NCBI GenBank assembly: GCA_028564705.1
Contig: JAPXFQ010001302.1
Location: 558,001 to 622,000 of the forward strand
Length of the DNA: 64,000 nucleotides
Source of the DNA: Apricaphanius iberus
Taxonomy: Eukaryota; Chordata; Actinopteri; Cyprinodontiformes; Aphaniidae
Direction of reading: 5' to 3'
Numbering within the stretch: the stretch's first letter is position 1; each line of letters opens with the position of its first letter. Under the pieces are notes generated by a model, which searched no databases, was not told the origin of the DNA, and saw only the letters and a program-made list of their open reading frames with translations. Below, piece by piece: positions 1 through 11,849 of the stretch. The position numbers were made by a program, and so were the translations under genes.

Positions 1-250
1 TTAACCGAGTCCAACTTTCACTTGAAACGAGTCCGACTTACTGCCGGCAATGTCAACCAAACTCTGATACCGGTCATACCCGGTGGTACGCACCCTCCAG
101 GACCCTGTTGAGGGTGTAGAGCTGGTCCAGTGTTCCACAGCCAGGATGATAACCACATTGTTACTCCTGAATTCGAGGTTCGACTCTCCGTCGGATCCTC
201 CTCTCCAGAACCCCTGAATAGACCATACCAGGGAGGCTCAGGAGTGTGAT
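1..250 (-). mobile_element. RTE/Rex3-like LINE fragment, reverse transcriptase part
   Basis: This segment matches, with substitutions and an internal gap, the fragment at 57600-57975 (shared text around 'ctggtccagtgttccacagc' and 'gaatagaccataccaggga'). The other copy, read on the minus strand, carries an RT motif A (FVNLEKAFD), so this is the RT part of the same LINE family. It continues after the L2-like insertion at about 3584. It is truncated by the window edge, interrupted and non-coding. Confidence 0.7.
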
Positions 251-3200
251 TCAGATTTACTAATTAATCTCCCAAAAAATAATAGTTACAGTTCCTTTGA
301 GCATTTAATCTTTAGCCTTCCTCATACACATAACAAAGCAGTAAAGCTTGTGGTCTTGTATCGTCCACCAGGCTCTTATTCTCAAATTTTAGATCAGATC
401 TCAGATTTTCTATCTGATTTAGTTTTGAACTGATTAAGTTATTATAGTTGGAAACTTCAATATTCATGTTGATAGTGAAAGTGATAGTTTAAATACAGCT
501 TTTAACATTATCTTAGACTCAATAAGCATTACTCAAAATGTGCAGGGACCAACCCACTCGTGTCGCCACACTTTAGATCTTGTGTTGACTTATGGCATTG
601 ACTGTGCAGAAATAAGTCTTTCTACATAATCCTATCCTGTCTCATAATTTTCTGATAACTTTTAAACTCACTCTAACTGACCATTTCAAACCTGAAAGAA
701 AACTTCATTATACCAGAACTTTATCAGAGAATGCTGTAGCAAGTTTTAAAAAAGCTCTTCCAACTTTAATTTCCTCAGTACATAAAAGTACAATAGAAAA
801 TAGTGATTTAAATCCTGACCCCTCACAACTTGACATTTTAGTTCACAGCGTTAATTCCTCCCTGCGTCTGGCAATAAACAAAGTTGCCCCTTGAAAAGGA
901 AGGTGGGTAGTCATAGAAGATTAACTCCCTGGTTTTATTTAGAGCTACGTACCCTAAAGCAGAATGTTAGAAAACTAGAGAGAAAATGGCACTCCACGCA
1001 TTTACAGGATTCTTATTTAGTGTGGAAAAATAGTCTATTGCTATATAATAAAAAGAGCCTTCGAACAGCCAGAACAGCATATTTTTCATTTTTAATTGCG
1101 AATAAAAACAGTCCTAGGTTTCTTTTTAATACAGTTGCCAAACTCACACAGGATCATAGCTCTGTCGAGCCAACCAGCTCTTAGTAGTAACGACTTTATG
1201 GCATTTTTTATAAATAAAATAGACTCTATAAAAAATAAGAAAAATGGGAACCTTCCCAATATGCTTGCTTCTTCCTTAGTTAGTGAGGCAGCATCAAAAA
1301 TGGTTGAACCTAATATATCCTTGAACTGCTTTAATGCAGCCAAACTTTCAGATCTACTAAAATCATTAGCTTCATCAAAACATTCACATTGCATGTTAGA
1401 CCCAGTCCCAACTGAACTTTTAAAATAAGTTTTCCCTTTGATTGCTGCTCCAATTTTAGATATAATGAATCTATCTTTAGTCAATGGATATGTACCGCAG
1501 GAGTTTAAGATTGCTGTAATTAAACCTCTACTTAAGAAACCATCTCTTGATCAAAACGACTTAATTAACTATAGACCAATATCTAATCTTCCCTTCTTAT
1601 CAAAAATTCTTGAAAAAATAGTTGCACATAAGATGTCTGAGCATTTAAACAATAATGAGCTGTTTGAGAAGTTTCAGTAAGGCTTTAGAGCTCATCACAG
1701 CACTGAAACAGCTCTGGTGAAGGTTACTAATGATATTCACATAGCCTCAGACAATGGACTGGTGACTTTTCTGGTCCTGTTAGATCTCAATGCTACCTTT
1801 GACACTGTCGATCACAATATTCTCATAGAAAGGCTTCAAAGTGTCGAAATAATAGGAACAACACTAGGCTGGTTTCAATCGTATTTGTTCAACAGATTTC
1901 AGTTTGTTCAGGTAAACGATGGATCTTCCTCTGCCTCAATGGTTACTTGCGGAGTACCACAGGGTTTGGTGTTTGGGCCGATTCTTTTTACTATTTATAT
2001 GCTTCCTATTGGTAAAATCATTAGGCAGCATGGGATAAATTTCCATAGTTATGCAGATGATACACAGCTATATCTATCCATAAATCCTAACGAATCCAAT
2101 CAGTTACGTAGACTACAGGCATGTCTGGAAGATATAAAAACTTGGATGACTCTAAACGTCTTGCTTCTGAATTCTGATAAAACAGAAGTTGTCGTCTTTG
2201 GACCAGAAGCTCTGAAAAAAAACCTACTTAGTCAATCCTTTCACCTGGACAGCATTAAATTAGCCTCCAGTAATAAAGCAAATAACCTCTGTGTTATTTT
2301 TGACCAAGATTTGTCATTTAGATCTCAAATTAAAGAAGTCTCTAGGATTTCCTTTTTTCACTTTAGGAATATTGCAAAAATTAGAACCATCCTGTCCAGG
2401 AGTGATGCTGAAAAAATAGCCCATGCCTTTGTTACTTCAAGGCTGGATTACTGTAACTCATTATTATCAGGTAGTCCACAGAATACAATTAAAAGTCTTC
2501 AGTTAGTCCAAAATGCTGCTGCTAGGGTTCTAATGAACAAAAGAAGAAGAGATCACATTTCCCCTGTTTTAGCTTCTCTTCACTGGCTCCCAGTAAAATC
2601 TAGAATATAATTAAAGATCTTCCTTCTGTCATATAAAGGCCTTAATAAACAAGCTCCATCATACATAAGAGATCTGATTCTGTCCATATGTTCCTAACAG
2701 AGCCCTTCGCTCAGACTGCAGGTTTACTGGAAGTCCCTAGGATTTCTAAAAGTAGAATAGGTGGCAGATCTTTCAGTTATCAGGCTCCCCTCCTATGGAA
2801 CCAGCTCCCAGGGTTGGTTCGTGAAGCAGACAACTTGTCTATCCTTGAAACTAGGCTTAAAACCTCCTTCTTTGACAAAGCTTGCAGTTAGAGACAGATT
2901 AACAGGTAGTTAGAGACAGGTTAGACAGGTAGCTAGGAAGAGACAGGTTAATGTTAGTAGTCAGGTAGACTAACCAGTTAGAGATAGATTAATGTAAGCC
3001 AGGTAGAGAGTGTTAGTTGATAGGTCTCCTAGTAGCTAGGAGACAGGGTAATGTTAGTAGCCATGCTGCTTTAGGCTAGGCTGTTGGAGGACATTATTAG
3101 AGTCAGTTCCTACTTTCTCTCCTACTTCTCCCCAACTGCATGATGTGCTGTCAATTCAACCGCTAACCTGTTTTCTCTTAGTCTCTTCCTACAGTAGGTG

Positions 3201-3583
3201 CTCCTGACCTGCCCTGCTTGACGAACCTGACTAAGATGGCATAGCAGTAATCGGAACATTCTCCACGTCCTGCTACCAGCTTCTGCTTCTGCATCAGTTC
3301 TGTTGCTCTTTCTGTGTCTCTGCTGCCTTCTCCAAACATCAGACGGTCTCGGCAGATGACCGCTTACGCTGAGCCTGTTTCTGCTGGAGGTTTCCTCTCC
3401 ACTGCCGCTTCATGCTTGCTCAGTGTGAGGGATTGCTGAGAAGTCAAGACGCAATCTTCTGTGGTTCTCTAATTCGTAAATGAAACATTGTATTGTAATA
3501 ACTCTTCTTGTAAAGTGCCTTGAGATGACATCTGTTGTGAAATGGTGCTATATAAATAAAATGAATTGAATTGAATTGATCCC
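251..3583 (+). mobile_element. L2-like LINE, nearly complete ORF2 and 3' end
   Basis: A non-LTR retrotransposon in sense orientation: degraded endonuclease (about 350-660), RT (1438-2610), a C-terminal segment (2688-2891), a repetitive 3' UTR (2890-3480) and the fish L2 tail ending in tandem ATTGA units (3500-3583). The tail, with 'gtgccttgagatgacatctg' and 'tatataaataaaatgaattg', recurs many times in this window in both orientations. The element interrupts an older minus-strand LINE: the text before 250 and after 3584 is continuous in the related copy at 57600-58030. Short TGAT-like sequences flank it, too short to prove a target duplication. Confidence 0.85.
300..2891 (+). pseudogene. L2-like LINE ORF2 (endonuclease-reverse transcriptase), broken
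   Basis: The protein would be an APE-type endonuclease fused to a reverse transcriptase. Visible pieces are an endonuclease block with GDFN-like and QGPTHS-like segments near 440-600, RT block YRPISNLPFLSKILE (about 1570-1615), motif A LDLNATFDTVDHNIL (about 1780-1825), a GVPQG block (about 1950), the catalytic YADD box (about 2050) and C-terminal HWLPVKSRI (2580-2610). The frame is broken by stops near 1191, 1426 and 1678 and again after 2610, so this copy cannot make the enzyme. The single-base nature of the breaks suggests a moderately old insertion. Confidence 0.85.
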
Positions 3584-4185
3584 CTTGTAGATGGAAAACA
3601 CCCTGTGGTCCCCCCTTTTAAAGAGGGGGACCACCACCCCAGTCTCCCAATCCAAGGGAACTGCCCCCGATGTCCACGCAATATTGCAGAGTTAATCAAG
3701 ACAGCCCTCCAACATCCAGAGCCTTGAGAACTCCAGGCATATCTCATTCACCCCCCGAGCCCTGCCACCGAGGAGCTTTTTAACAGCCTTTGTGACCTCA
3801 GCACCAGAGATTGGAGAGCCCGTCCCAAAGTGCCCAGACCCTGCTTCCATACAGGAAGGCGAGTCGGTGGGGTTAGGGAGGTCTTCGAAGTTTTCCACCC
3901 ACCCAAGATGTCCCGTGTTGAGGTCAGTTGCACACCACCCCCACTGTAAACAGTGTTGGTGGCAGACCGCTTTCCCCCCCCCTCAGGCGCCGGATGGTGG
4001 ACCAGAATTGATTCGAAGCCATACGAAAGTCATTCTCCATGGTCTCTCCAAACTCCTCCCACGCCCGAGTTTTTGCCTCAGCGACCATCCGAGCCGCACT
4101 CCGCTTGGCCTGCCGGTACCTATCAGCTGCTTCCTGAGTCCCAGAGGCCAGAAAGGCCCGATAGGACTCCTTCTTCAGCTTGACA

Positions 4186-4285
4186 ATTCAATTCAATTCA
4201 GTTTATTTGTATAGCACCGTTTCACAACAGATGTCATCTCAAGGCACTTTACAACAAGAGCTATTACAATACAATAACAGCATCC
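4186..4285 (-). mobile_element. L2-like LINE 3' tail, short insertion
   Basis: About 100 bp beginning with repeated AATTC units and containing 'cacaacagatgtcatctcaa', the reverse complement of the tail at 3500-3583. It splits the surrounding LINE sequence, which resumes with 'gcatccctcaccgccgg'. An ACA appears on both sides and may be a minimal target duplication. The copy is extremely 5'-truncated. Confidence 0.75.
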
Positions 4286-4570
4286 CTCACCGCCGGTGTC
4301 CATCAGCGGGTTTGAGGGTTGCCGCGCAACAGGCACCAACCACCTTGCGGCCACAACTACGGTCAGCCGCCTCGACAATGGAGGCACGAAACCTGGTTTA
4401 CTCGGACTCAATGTCGCCCGCCTCACCCGGGATATGTTCGAAGTTCTGCCGGAGGTGGGAGTTGAAACTCCTTCTGACAGGGGACTCTGCCAGATGTTCC
4501 CAGCAGACCCTCACAACTCGTTTGGGCCTGCCAGGTCTGTCCGGCGTCCTTCCCAACCACCGGTGCCAAC

Positions 4571-5101
4571 TCACCACCAGGTAGGGGTCGGTGATAGCTC
4601 CGCCCCTCTTTTCGCCCAAGTGTCCAAAACATGCGGCCACAGGTCAGATGAAACGACAACCAAGTTGATCATCAAGCTGCGGCCTAGGGTGTCCTGGTGC
4701 CAAGTGAACACATGCACACCCTTATGCTTGATTATGGTGTTTGTTATTAACAGTCCATGACCAACACAGAAGTCCAATAACAAAACACAGCTCGGGTTCA
4801 GATCGGGGGGGGGGCATTCCCAGGTTTCACTGTCATTGCCCACGAAAGTTTTGAAGTCACCCAGCAGAATGAGGGAGTCCCCAGAAGGAGCACTCTCCAG
4901 CACCCCCTCCAAGGACTCCAAGAAGAGTGGGTAATCTGATCTACTGCTTGATTTGTAAACACAAACAATAGTCAGGACCCGTCCCCCCACCTGTAGGTGG
5001 ACGGAGGCTACCCTCTCATTCACCGGGGTAAACGCCAACGTACAGGCACCGAGATGGGGGGCAACAAATACACTCCACCCGACCCCTATGACCCCTCCCA
5101 C
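4571..5101 (-). pseudogene. LINE endonuclease domain fragment (EEP/APE type)
   Basis: This 176-residue open stretch carries [14 protein letters not shown], the family's GDFN block with the catalytic-region Asn changed to Lys. It also has [16 protein letters not shown] and [15 protein letters not shown], the latter the TW...R...ID block of APE-like endonucleases. It lacks the N-terminal part of the domain and leads into stop-containing RT sequence. The altered GDFN residue and the truncation make it non-functional. It is part of the RTE-like LINE, not a host nuclease. Confidence 0.75.
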
Positions 5102-5479
5102 AGGTGGTGAGCTAATGGGAAGGGGTTCCCATGTTGCCTCTTCGGGCTAATCTCGGCCGGGCCCCATGGGTAACGGCCTGGCCACCAGGCGCTTGCCAAC
5201 GTGCCACACCTCCAGGCCTGTCTCCAGAGTGGGACCCCGGTGACCCACGTCCGGGCGAGGGAACACTGGATCAAATAATGTGACTCCTCATAGGGGTCTT
5301 CAGGCTGCGCTTTGTCTGATCCCTCACCTAGGCCCCGTTTGCCATGGGTGACCCTAACAGGGGCATAAAGCCCCTGACATCTTAGATCCTAGTATCATTG
5401 GGACACTCAAACCCTCCACCGCGATAAGATGACAGCCCAGGGAGGGGGCTACCTTCACACTGCAGGGAAATGCGCTTCG

Positions 5480-6425
5480 AATCCGATTTTTTTTTTTTTT
5501 GCCTGTGTGCAGCTCGATTCCGATCACTTTATGACAGTCTGAACAGCACAAATCTGATTATTTTCTACTTTGTCTGCTTCAAGTCTCCATTGTCTTTGTA
5601 ACAGTGAAAACAATACAAATAAAATATCAAGAAGGTAAACCATGGCAAAGACAGCATCTAAGAATTGCACAAAAAAGGCGCTAAGAAGAAACATTGTGTT
5701 TTTCTAAGTCTTATTTTTTATTAATTTTAATTTAATTTTATGCCATGCGTTCGTGGTTGAACAATTAGACGAAACAAATAAAACCTAAACCATATTTGTG
5801 GAGATGATAGAAAAAGACACATCACAAAGCTAACTTTATGTAGTGCAAAGCTTCTGGACCAGTTTCAAATAGCTAACAAGCTACGGGATTAAAGTCCTCA
5901 GATATGACCGCTGCCAGTTCAGTATGGGGATATCTATAATTATTTAATCAACATACCTCGTCTTTATACAGCAGAAGCAGAGAAGGCATACAAGCCTTCA
6001 TACATATTTAATGCCGATAATCAACGTGCCCAGGCAGTTTAACGAATGGTGTGAGGCTACACTTGTAGGAAGGGCAATCTGCATCATCAGATGGCTGACC
6101 CGGACTTACAGAACCTACTGTTAACATATTTTTAGGTACCCATCCACATTGATTTACAAGTTTTTCTATAAACCCGTTTCATGATCATAAAAGTCTCTGT
6201 CAATCCCACATATTTCTTAGTGTTCTTTGCTAAATATGCTAATAGTAGACATAGCTTTGCACACTGGTGTGTTATTTTATATTTGATTCAAACATCAACA
6301 TACCTCCAGTCAGGGAAAGTGAGCAGATTCTCTCATGAGACTGTAAGCCAGGATCTGGATGGATCATCCACTGTAACTCAACCATATACTGCATCGTATG
6401 TCGTCAGCTGGAAACCTAGGAAATA
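5480..6425. other. AT-rich stretch without recognised gene
   Basis: It contains a run of T near 5488-5503, several short unrelated open frames and no splice-compatible block resembling the missing N-terminal semaphorin exons. In particular no LYVGAR-type codons were found here or at 6835-7330. Confidence 0.5.
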
Positions 6426-6429
6426 TTAT

Positions 6430-6830
6430 TAATTCAATTCAATCCACTTTTATTTATATAGTGCAAATTCACAACAAATGACATCCTAAGGCACTTTACA
6501 ACAAAAGTCTTTTCATTTCATTTATACAAACATTCCAATCAGCTAAAAGTTTTCTATGTAAGGAATCCCAGCAGATTGTGATGAGCCATTGACGTGAGGT
6601 TGTGTCAGAAACGTGCAGACTCTAACCACAGCAACTCCTCAGCAATTGCTCTTACTGAGCAAGCATGTAGCGACAGTGGAGAGGAAAAACTCCCCTTTAA
6701 CAGGAAGAAACCTCCGGCAGAACCTAGCTCAGTCATCTGCCGCGACCGTCTGGGGGTCTGAGAAGACAGAGAAGAGACAACATGGAGGATGCTTGGTAAC
6801 TTTGAGCATTTCCTTTTTTCTTCTTTATGC
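6430..6830 (-). mobile_element. L2-like LINE 3' end
   Basis: Reverse complement of the 3' UTR and tail seen at 3290-3583: AATTCAATCC-type start, 'ggcactttacaac', then 'agcaagcatgtagcgacagt' and 'aacctccggcagaacc'. The same segment recurs at 11850-12130, 28786-29280 and 51880-52140, all minus strand. Confidence 0.8.
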
Positions 6831-7338
6831 TTAGCCTACAGTGCTGCACATTTTAACCATGCTGAAAGATTTTTCCTTCACCGGCATGTAGCTCAATCTT
6901 TTGACAACTGTCAGCAAACAACAACGGTATTCTGCAGGGATGATCAGTCTTTTTGCCCTCCTTGAGCATTTTCAGCACTTGGGCTTTGTGGCTCAGAGGT
7001 ATAAGAACACCTTAACTTGTGGCATGCTTTCCTGGGTCACACTATGATAGCATCACATAGACTTGGTGAAAGAATTCTGGACAGTTTAGGATCCAAAAAA
7101 ACACAATGTCTGACTAGCTTCAGTTTGTGCTCTTTGTGTGTTTTTGTTTGAACTCTGTTTTGTTTTTGAAGAAAATGATGTTCTGAAATGTTTGTTATTC
7201 TTGCATTATTGAATCTTTGTAACATGACAGCCTTTTTTTCTTTTTCCTAAAGCTGAACTGACATAATAAATGCTTTCTTGTCTCCCGTGGTGACTGATAT
7301 CAAGAGGACACTCATTCTGTATCTGTTCTTTTTTGTAG

Positions 7339-7398
7339 CTGGACTGGAGCCCTTCAGAAAAAGACCTAGAAGAATGTTCCATGAAGGGCAAGAAAAAG
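7339..7398 (+). CDS. Semaphorin exon (sema domain, first visible)
   Basis: Twenty codons, LDWSPSEKDLEECSMKGKKK. They match the class 4 segment W...E...C..KGK, whose Cys pairs with the Cys of the next exon's DC. A pyrimidine-rich acceptor ends at 7338 (ttttttgtag). The donor is GC rather than GT: AAAAAG followed by gcaagt. The next GT (7403) would add four bases and break the frame, so a GC-AG intron is preferred. It ends in phase 0. The exon is short, as the equivalent exon is in other class 4 genes. Confidence 0.8.
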
Positions 7399-7792
7399 GC
7401 AAGTTCTGATTTACAGTTGTACACTTATATTTTGATATAAGTGTAAAACCAAATATCTTTGCATAACTGATAAAATATTATCATTTACCTGATTACAGTG
7501 ACATCTGACAGTACGTGATATACTCAATATTATTGTGTTTTAAAGCAATATCTCTGGAAGCATGAAGAAATTGAGAAATAGATGAATATCTTGTGCTACC
7601 CTCTCTTCCAATCTCCCCTGTAGTACTAATTCTCCCCAACCTATCTCAAGTTTCCACACACTGTTGTGCTGAACATAATCTCGAAAAGTTATCTAGAGAC
7701 AGATTGATGATGATGATGGTGATGATGGCTCCTGCTCTGCGCTTTTTGAAGGAGAGGAAAAGGTTGAGCCCCAGAACTATTTCACCATTGTA

Positions 7793-9253
7793 CAGTCGTG
7801 GCCAAAAGTTTTGAGAATTACTTAAATATTGGAAACTGGAAAACTTGCTGCTTAAGTTTTTATAATAGCAATTTGCATATACTCCACAATGTTATGAACA
7901 GTGATCAGATGAATTGCATATTCCTTCTTTGCCATGAAAATTCCACTGCATTTCATTGCTGTCATTAAAGGACCTGCTGAGATCATTTGAGTAATCGTCT
8001 TGTTAACTCAGGGGAGAATGTTGACAAACTCAAGGCTTGAGATCATTGTGTCAGGCTGATTGGGTTAGAATGGCAGACCATGGTGATCTGCAAAGAAAGG
8101 CAGTGAAGCTCCTTTAATGAATGCGTTGCATTAAAAGGGCATCACAGGCAAGGATATTGTGGCTACTAAGATTGCACCTAAATCAACAATTTATAGGATT
8201 ATCAAGAACTTCAAGGAAAGAGGTTCAATTCTTGTTAAGAAGGGTTCAGGGCGTCCAATAAAAGTCCAGCAATCGCCAGGATCGTCTCCTAAACAGGATT
8301 CAGCTGCGGGATCGGAGTCCCACCAGTGCATAGCTTGCTCAGGAATGACAGCAGGTAGGTGTAAGCACATCTGAATGCACAGTGAGGCAAAGACTTTTGG
8401 AAGATGGACTGGTGTCAAGAAGGGCAGCAAAGAAGCCACTTCTCTCCAAAAAAAACATCAGGGACAAATTGATGTTCTGCAGAAAGTTTGGTGAATGGAC
8501 TGCTGAGGATTGGGGCAAAGTCATATTCTTCGATGAAGCATCTTTCCGCTGTTTGGGGCATCTGTAAAAAGTCTTGTCCGGTGAAGAAAAGGTGAGCGCT
8601 TCCATCAGTCCTGTGTCATGCCAACAGTAAAGCATCCTGAGACCATTCATGTGTGGGGTTGCTTCTCATCCAAGGGAGTGGGCTCACTTACAATTTTGCC
8701 CAAAAACACAGCCATGAATAAAGAATGGTACCAAAATACCCTCAGCCATACCACAGTTTGGCGAAGAACAATGCATTTGCCAGTATGATGGAGCACCGTG
8801 CCATAAGGCAAAAGTGATAACTAAGTGGCTCGGGGACCAAAACGTTGAAATTTTGGGTCCATGGCCTGGAAACTCCCCATATCTTAATCCCATTGAGAAC
8901 TTGTGGTCAATCCTCAAGAGGTGGGTGGACAAACAAAAACCCACTAATTCTGACAAACTCCAAGAAATTATTATGAAAGAATGGGTTGCTATCAGTCAGA
9001 ATTTGGAGTTGATTGAGAGCATGCCCAGTCGAATTGCAGAGGTCCTGAAAAAGAAGGGCCAACACTGCAAATACTGACTCTTTGCATAAATGTCATGTAA
9101 TTGTCGATAAAAGCCTTTGAAACGTATGAAGTGCTTGTAATTATATTTCAGTACATCACAGAAACAACTGAAACAAAGATCTAAAAGCAGTTTAGCAGCA
9201 AACTTTGTGAAAACTAATATTTATGTCATTCTCACAACTTTTGGCTACAACTT
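7793..9253 (+). mobile_element. Tc1-like DNA transposon, degraded
   Basis: Flanked by TA at both ends, with imperfect inverted termini: AGTCGTGGCCAAAAG at the left and, on the opposite strand, AGTTGTAGCCAAAAG at the right. The interior carries a + strand Tc1 transposase in pieces: TIYRIIKNFKERGSI (about 8185), GKVIFFDEASF (about 8515) and the terminal SPYLNPIENLWSILKRW segment (about 8875). Several frame breaks separate them. It lies in the intron after exon 7339-7398. Confidence 0.88.
8105..9077 (+). pseudogene. Tc1-like transposase, frame-broken
   Basis: Pieces in order are an N-terminal HTH with GRP(I) hook (8159-8270), a middle block with SRRAAKKPLLSKKN and the first catalytic Asp in FFDEASF (8382-8567), and a C-terminal block 8814-9077. 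That block has NSPYLNPIENLW with the catalytic Glu and ends LKKKGQHCKY. In SPYLNP the usual Asp is Tyr. The second catalytic Asp region (about 8790) is recognisable only in another frame. Inactive. Confidence 0.8.
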
Positions 9254-9259
9254 TAGACA

Positions 9260-9980
9260 AAAAATGCAGCAAAGCATAATTTTACATGCAGTTACTCACT
9301 ACTAAAACACAGTTACAGTTTTTCTTAATTGCTTTAGTGCCTTTCCCATATTAACATTTGCAGGCACAGCATCTTTCTAAAGAATTTGTACAAACTGCAA
9401 AATCTAGTTGTTAACCTGTCACTTGCTCAAAATTGATAGTTCATTCTTCAAAAGTATTTATGTAAATGTGTCCTGACACGATGTTTATGAACAAGATAGC
9501 CAATTGGCTTCATCATGTATTCAGTATGACAGTTCAGGAGGCGTTATGTATTGCATGAATGAAGTTAGATCTTGGTAAAACTAACTGAAAATCCTTCAGA
9601 CAACCGTACAGTGTACACTATTTGCACTGTTTTTTGAAGTCTACAGTTACAGTAAGTCAGATCAATAAGAACCAAACACTGAATACCGCTCTTTTACATT
9701 CTTACTGCATATGTTGTTGCCGTTCAAATTTGTTCCACAAAGTTTTTGTGCTAAGGTCACCCAAATGGCTGAGGCCGGCCCTGATTATAGCTATTGCTAT
9801 AATTGCTGTTGCTATATACAGAAAATTGCTATAAGTATTTTCCCTGCGTGGTACTGTAGGGTTTTGTCAAGACATGTACTACAAATAAAGCTCTCATCAT
9901 GTTCTTACTCATGAGTTAGTTATTGGTATGTTGCTGATGTACAGAAACATCTTAACTTGAGCTTTTTTCTTTGGGTTTTT
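9260..9980. other. Intron sequence, no gene seen
   Basis: AT-rich sequence between the Tc1-like element and the exon at 9984. Short open frames (for instance 9622-9834) show no family resemblance or codon bias. The last 30 bases form a pyrimidine-rich acceptor tract. Confidence 0.5.
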
Positions 9981-9983
9981 AAG

Positions 9984-10082
9984 GTGGACTGTCCGAACTT
10001 CATCCGAGTTCTGCAGTTTTTAAACAGCACCCACATGTATGCCTGTGGAACGTTTGCCTTTAGTCCTCGCTGCACGTACATT
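9984..10082 (+). CDS. Semaphorin exon (sema domain, CGTxAFSP block)
   Basis: Thirty-three codons from [10 protein letters not shown] to [13 protein letters not shown]. The C...NFIRVL and CGT.AFSP.C.YI blocks are hallmarks of the sema domain and carry conserved disulphide cysteines. An NST glycosylation site precedes HMYACG. The acceptor is ttttaag at 9983 and the donor gtaagt at 10083. Phase 0 at both ends, so it joins the 7398 end cleanly. Confidence 0.93.
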
Positions 10083-10471
10083 GTAAGTGTTTCCATGCTG
10101 ATGTCTCGGCTGTGACAGTACTTTATTTTAACAGATTATTGAGCAAATTAGTTTTTGGGGGGCTTTTTTTGGGGGGGGGCATACGTTTTCAAGATTGAAC
10201 TTTTCCACAATTTTCAGAGAAACTGAGGGTTTTCATTTCCTGTAAACAATAAACATCAAAATTCCAAGAAGTAAAGGCTTTAAATATTTCCCCCTGTGTG
10301 TAATTAATCAATAAAATATGAGTTTCACTTTCCGAGCTGAATTACTTTTTCATGATACTCAAATTTTTGGAGCAGCAACTTTAAGTAAGAAAAGATGTAA
10401 AGCTGCACAGTCATTGACCTAAACACCTTGATGTATTTTAATTGATGATTTTTTAAAACTTTTTTGATCAG

Positions 10472-10565
10472 AACTCAGAGACACTCACTATGAGCCTCCA
10501 CGCTGATGAAGGAAGAGGACGCTGCCCTTACGATCCCTACCAGCCCAATACTGCTATCATTGTGG
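10472..10565 (+). CDS. Semaphorin exon (sema domain, GRGRCPYDP block)
   Basis: Thirty-one codons plus one base, NSETLTMSLHADEGRGRCPY followed by DPYQPNTAIIV. The G.GRCP(Y/F)DP motif is diagnostic of semaphorins. The acceptor is tttttgatcag and the donor is G|gtaag. It ends in phase 1, and the shared Gly codon is completed at 11206. Confidence 0.93.
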
Positions 10566-11205
10566 GTAAGGCAATATTGCCATAACTATGATTGGTTAAA
10601 AATCAAAAACCACCTGTTACACATTTAACATGAGATCTATCTGAGTCAGTTTACATGTGTCTACTATGAAAACCGTCACCTTCTGAAGAGAGCAGACTCA
10701 TTTTCCAAAGAAGTATATGTATCAGTGTTTCCTTGTTACACATTTATTATTCCTATTTACTTTTCTCTTAATTCAGGGCTCAAGTAACAGGCAAATTTAA
10801 AGAAGTAAATCATGCATATCATTCACCTTTTATTTTTTTCAGTGAGACACAACATTAAGCTAAAGACCTGAGTTAAATCATGTCTGCTTTTCATTTGACC
10901 AGGAAATGGAAAGCTATTCTGTTTCAAGACTCTGGGATGATGGGGGACTACAGAGTCTGCCTCTGAGATGACAAAAATCAGGAGTTTATGTCTGGCTAAT
11001 TGAATTTTATTAACTAGATGATTAGTAGATTATTTGGAAAGTTGACTGCCGTCAAAAAATACAGAAATTCCAAAACAAATAAAAAGCGAAATTAGTCTTT
11101 TCTATCATAGAAATTCTCTGTGACTGAGGTAAAATTAGTCCATCCTGTATGAAAAACATGACAAAACAGTTAACTTTGCGCTGGGTTGTTTTTTCAATTT
11201 CTCAG

Positions 11206-11328
11206 GTGGAGAGCTTTACACCGGTACTGTGGCAGACTACAGAGGGAACCGACCAGTCATCTCCCGACACCTCAGTGAGGGCAGCCGTGTTGACCTAAAG
11301 TTGGATGACACATTAGGATGGCTTGAGG
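11206..11328 (+). CDS. Semaphorin exon (sema domain, GELYTGTVADYRG)
   Basis: Encodes GELYTGTVADYRGNRPVISR and then HLSEGSRVDLKLDDTLGWLE. It covers a propeller blade; the (G/E)LY(T/S)GT..D(F/Y).G..P.I.R motif is semaphorin-specific. Acceptor tttctcag at 11205, donor gtgagt at 11329. Phase 1 at both ends. Confidence 0.93.
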
Positions 11329-11849
11329 GTGAGTTCCCTGACTCTCATCTTTAAGTGTTTCAAATGTATGTAGTTGTGTACTTGCTTACTGATAAAAAAA
11401 TAAAATAATAACTGGCTCCTATTTACTGGTTAATTTACAGCTTGTCAGATAATAGGGGCCTAATTATGTGGTAAAATTGGAATGCAAAGTTGGAAAAATA
11501 CAGACCATAAAACCCCCTAAGTTCCTACTTAAGTATTTTTTTGTTAGGTTTTTGGTTTTTTTTGCTGTGTCTTTACAGCTAGAAATAGTTTGAGGAAAGT
11601 CCCTGAGATGCTGTTTGTGGTTAGGAGCAACAGTTTGAGCATGTTGCTAATCTGTAACCAATCTGCAACAGACTTTCCTTGCAGCACACACCTACAGAGT
11701 CATGAAGAAATTTCTACTATAACTGATTTGCATTGCATAAAAGAGATCCATAACTGTTCAGATACTTAAAGCGCTGATTGAGATTTCAATAATTTTACCT
11801 TTGTTGCACACTGGCTTAAAGAAATCCCTTTGAGATGCCCAAGTCAGCA

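Larger units (their letters stand above)
3584..5480 (-). mobile_element. RTE/Rex3-like LINE, endonuclease and RT N-terminal part
   Basis: Continuation of the LINE begun at 1-250, minus strand. 3692-3898 encodes an RT N-terminal stretch (EVTKAVKKLLGGRARGVNEI, from a KAPGVDEI-type block) and 4571-5101 the endonuclease. GC content is clearly higher than in the flanking host DNA. A small L2-tail insertion lies inside it at 4186-4285. Family naming rests on the shared GGAT-tailed 3' end at 16895-17380 and is less certain than the LINE call. Confidence 0.75.

Noticed and set aside
4296..4760. 154-codon + strand open frame
   Set aside because: Antisense of the RTE-like LINE endonuclease/RT region; GC-rich sequence leaves few stops by chance.
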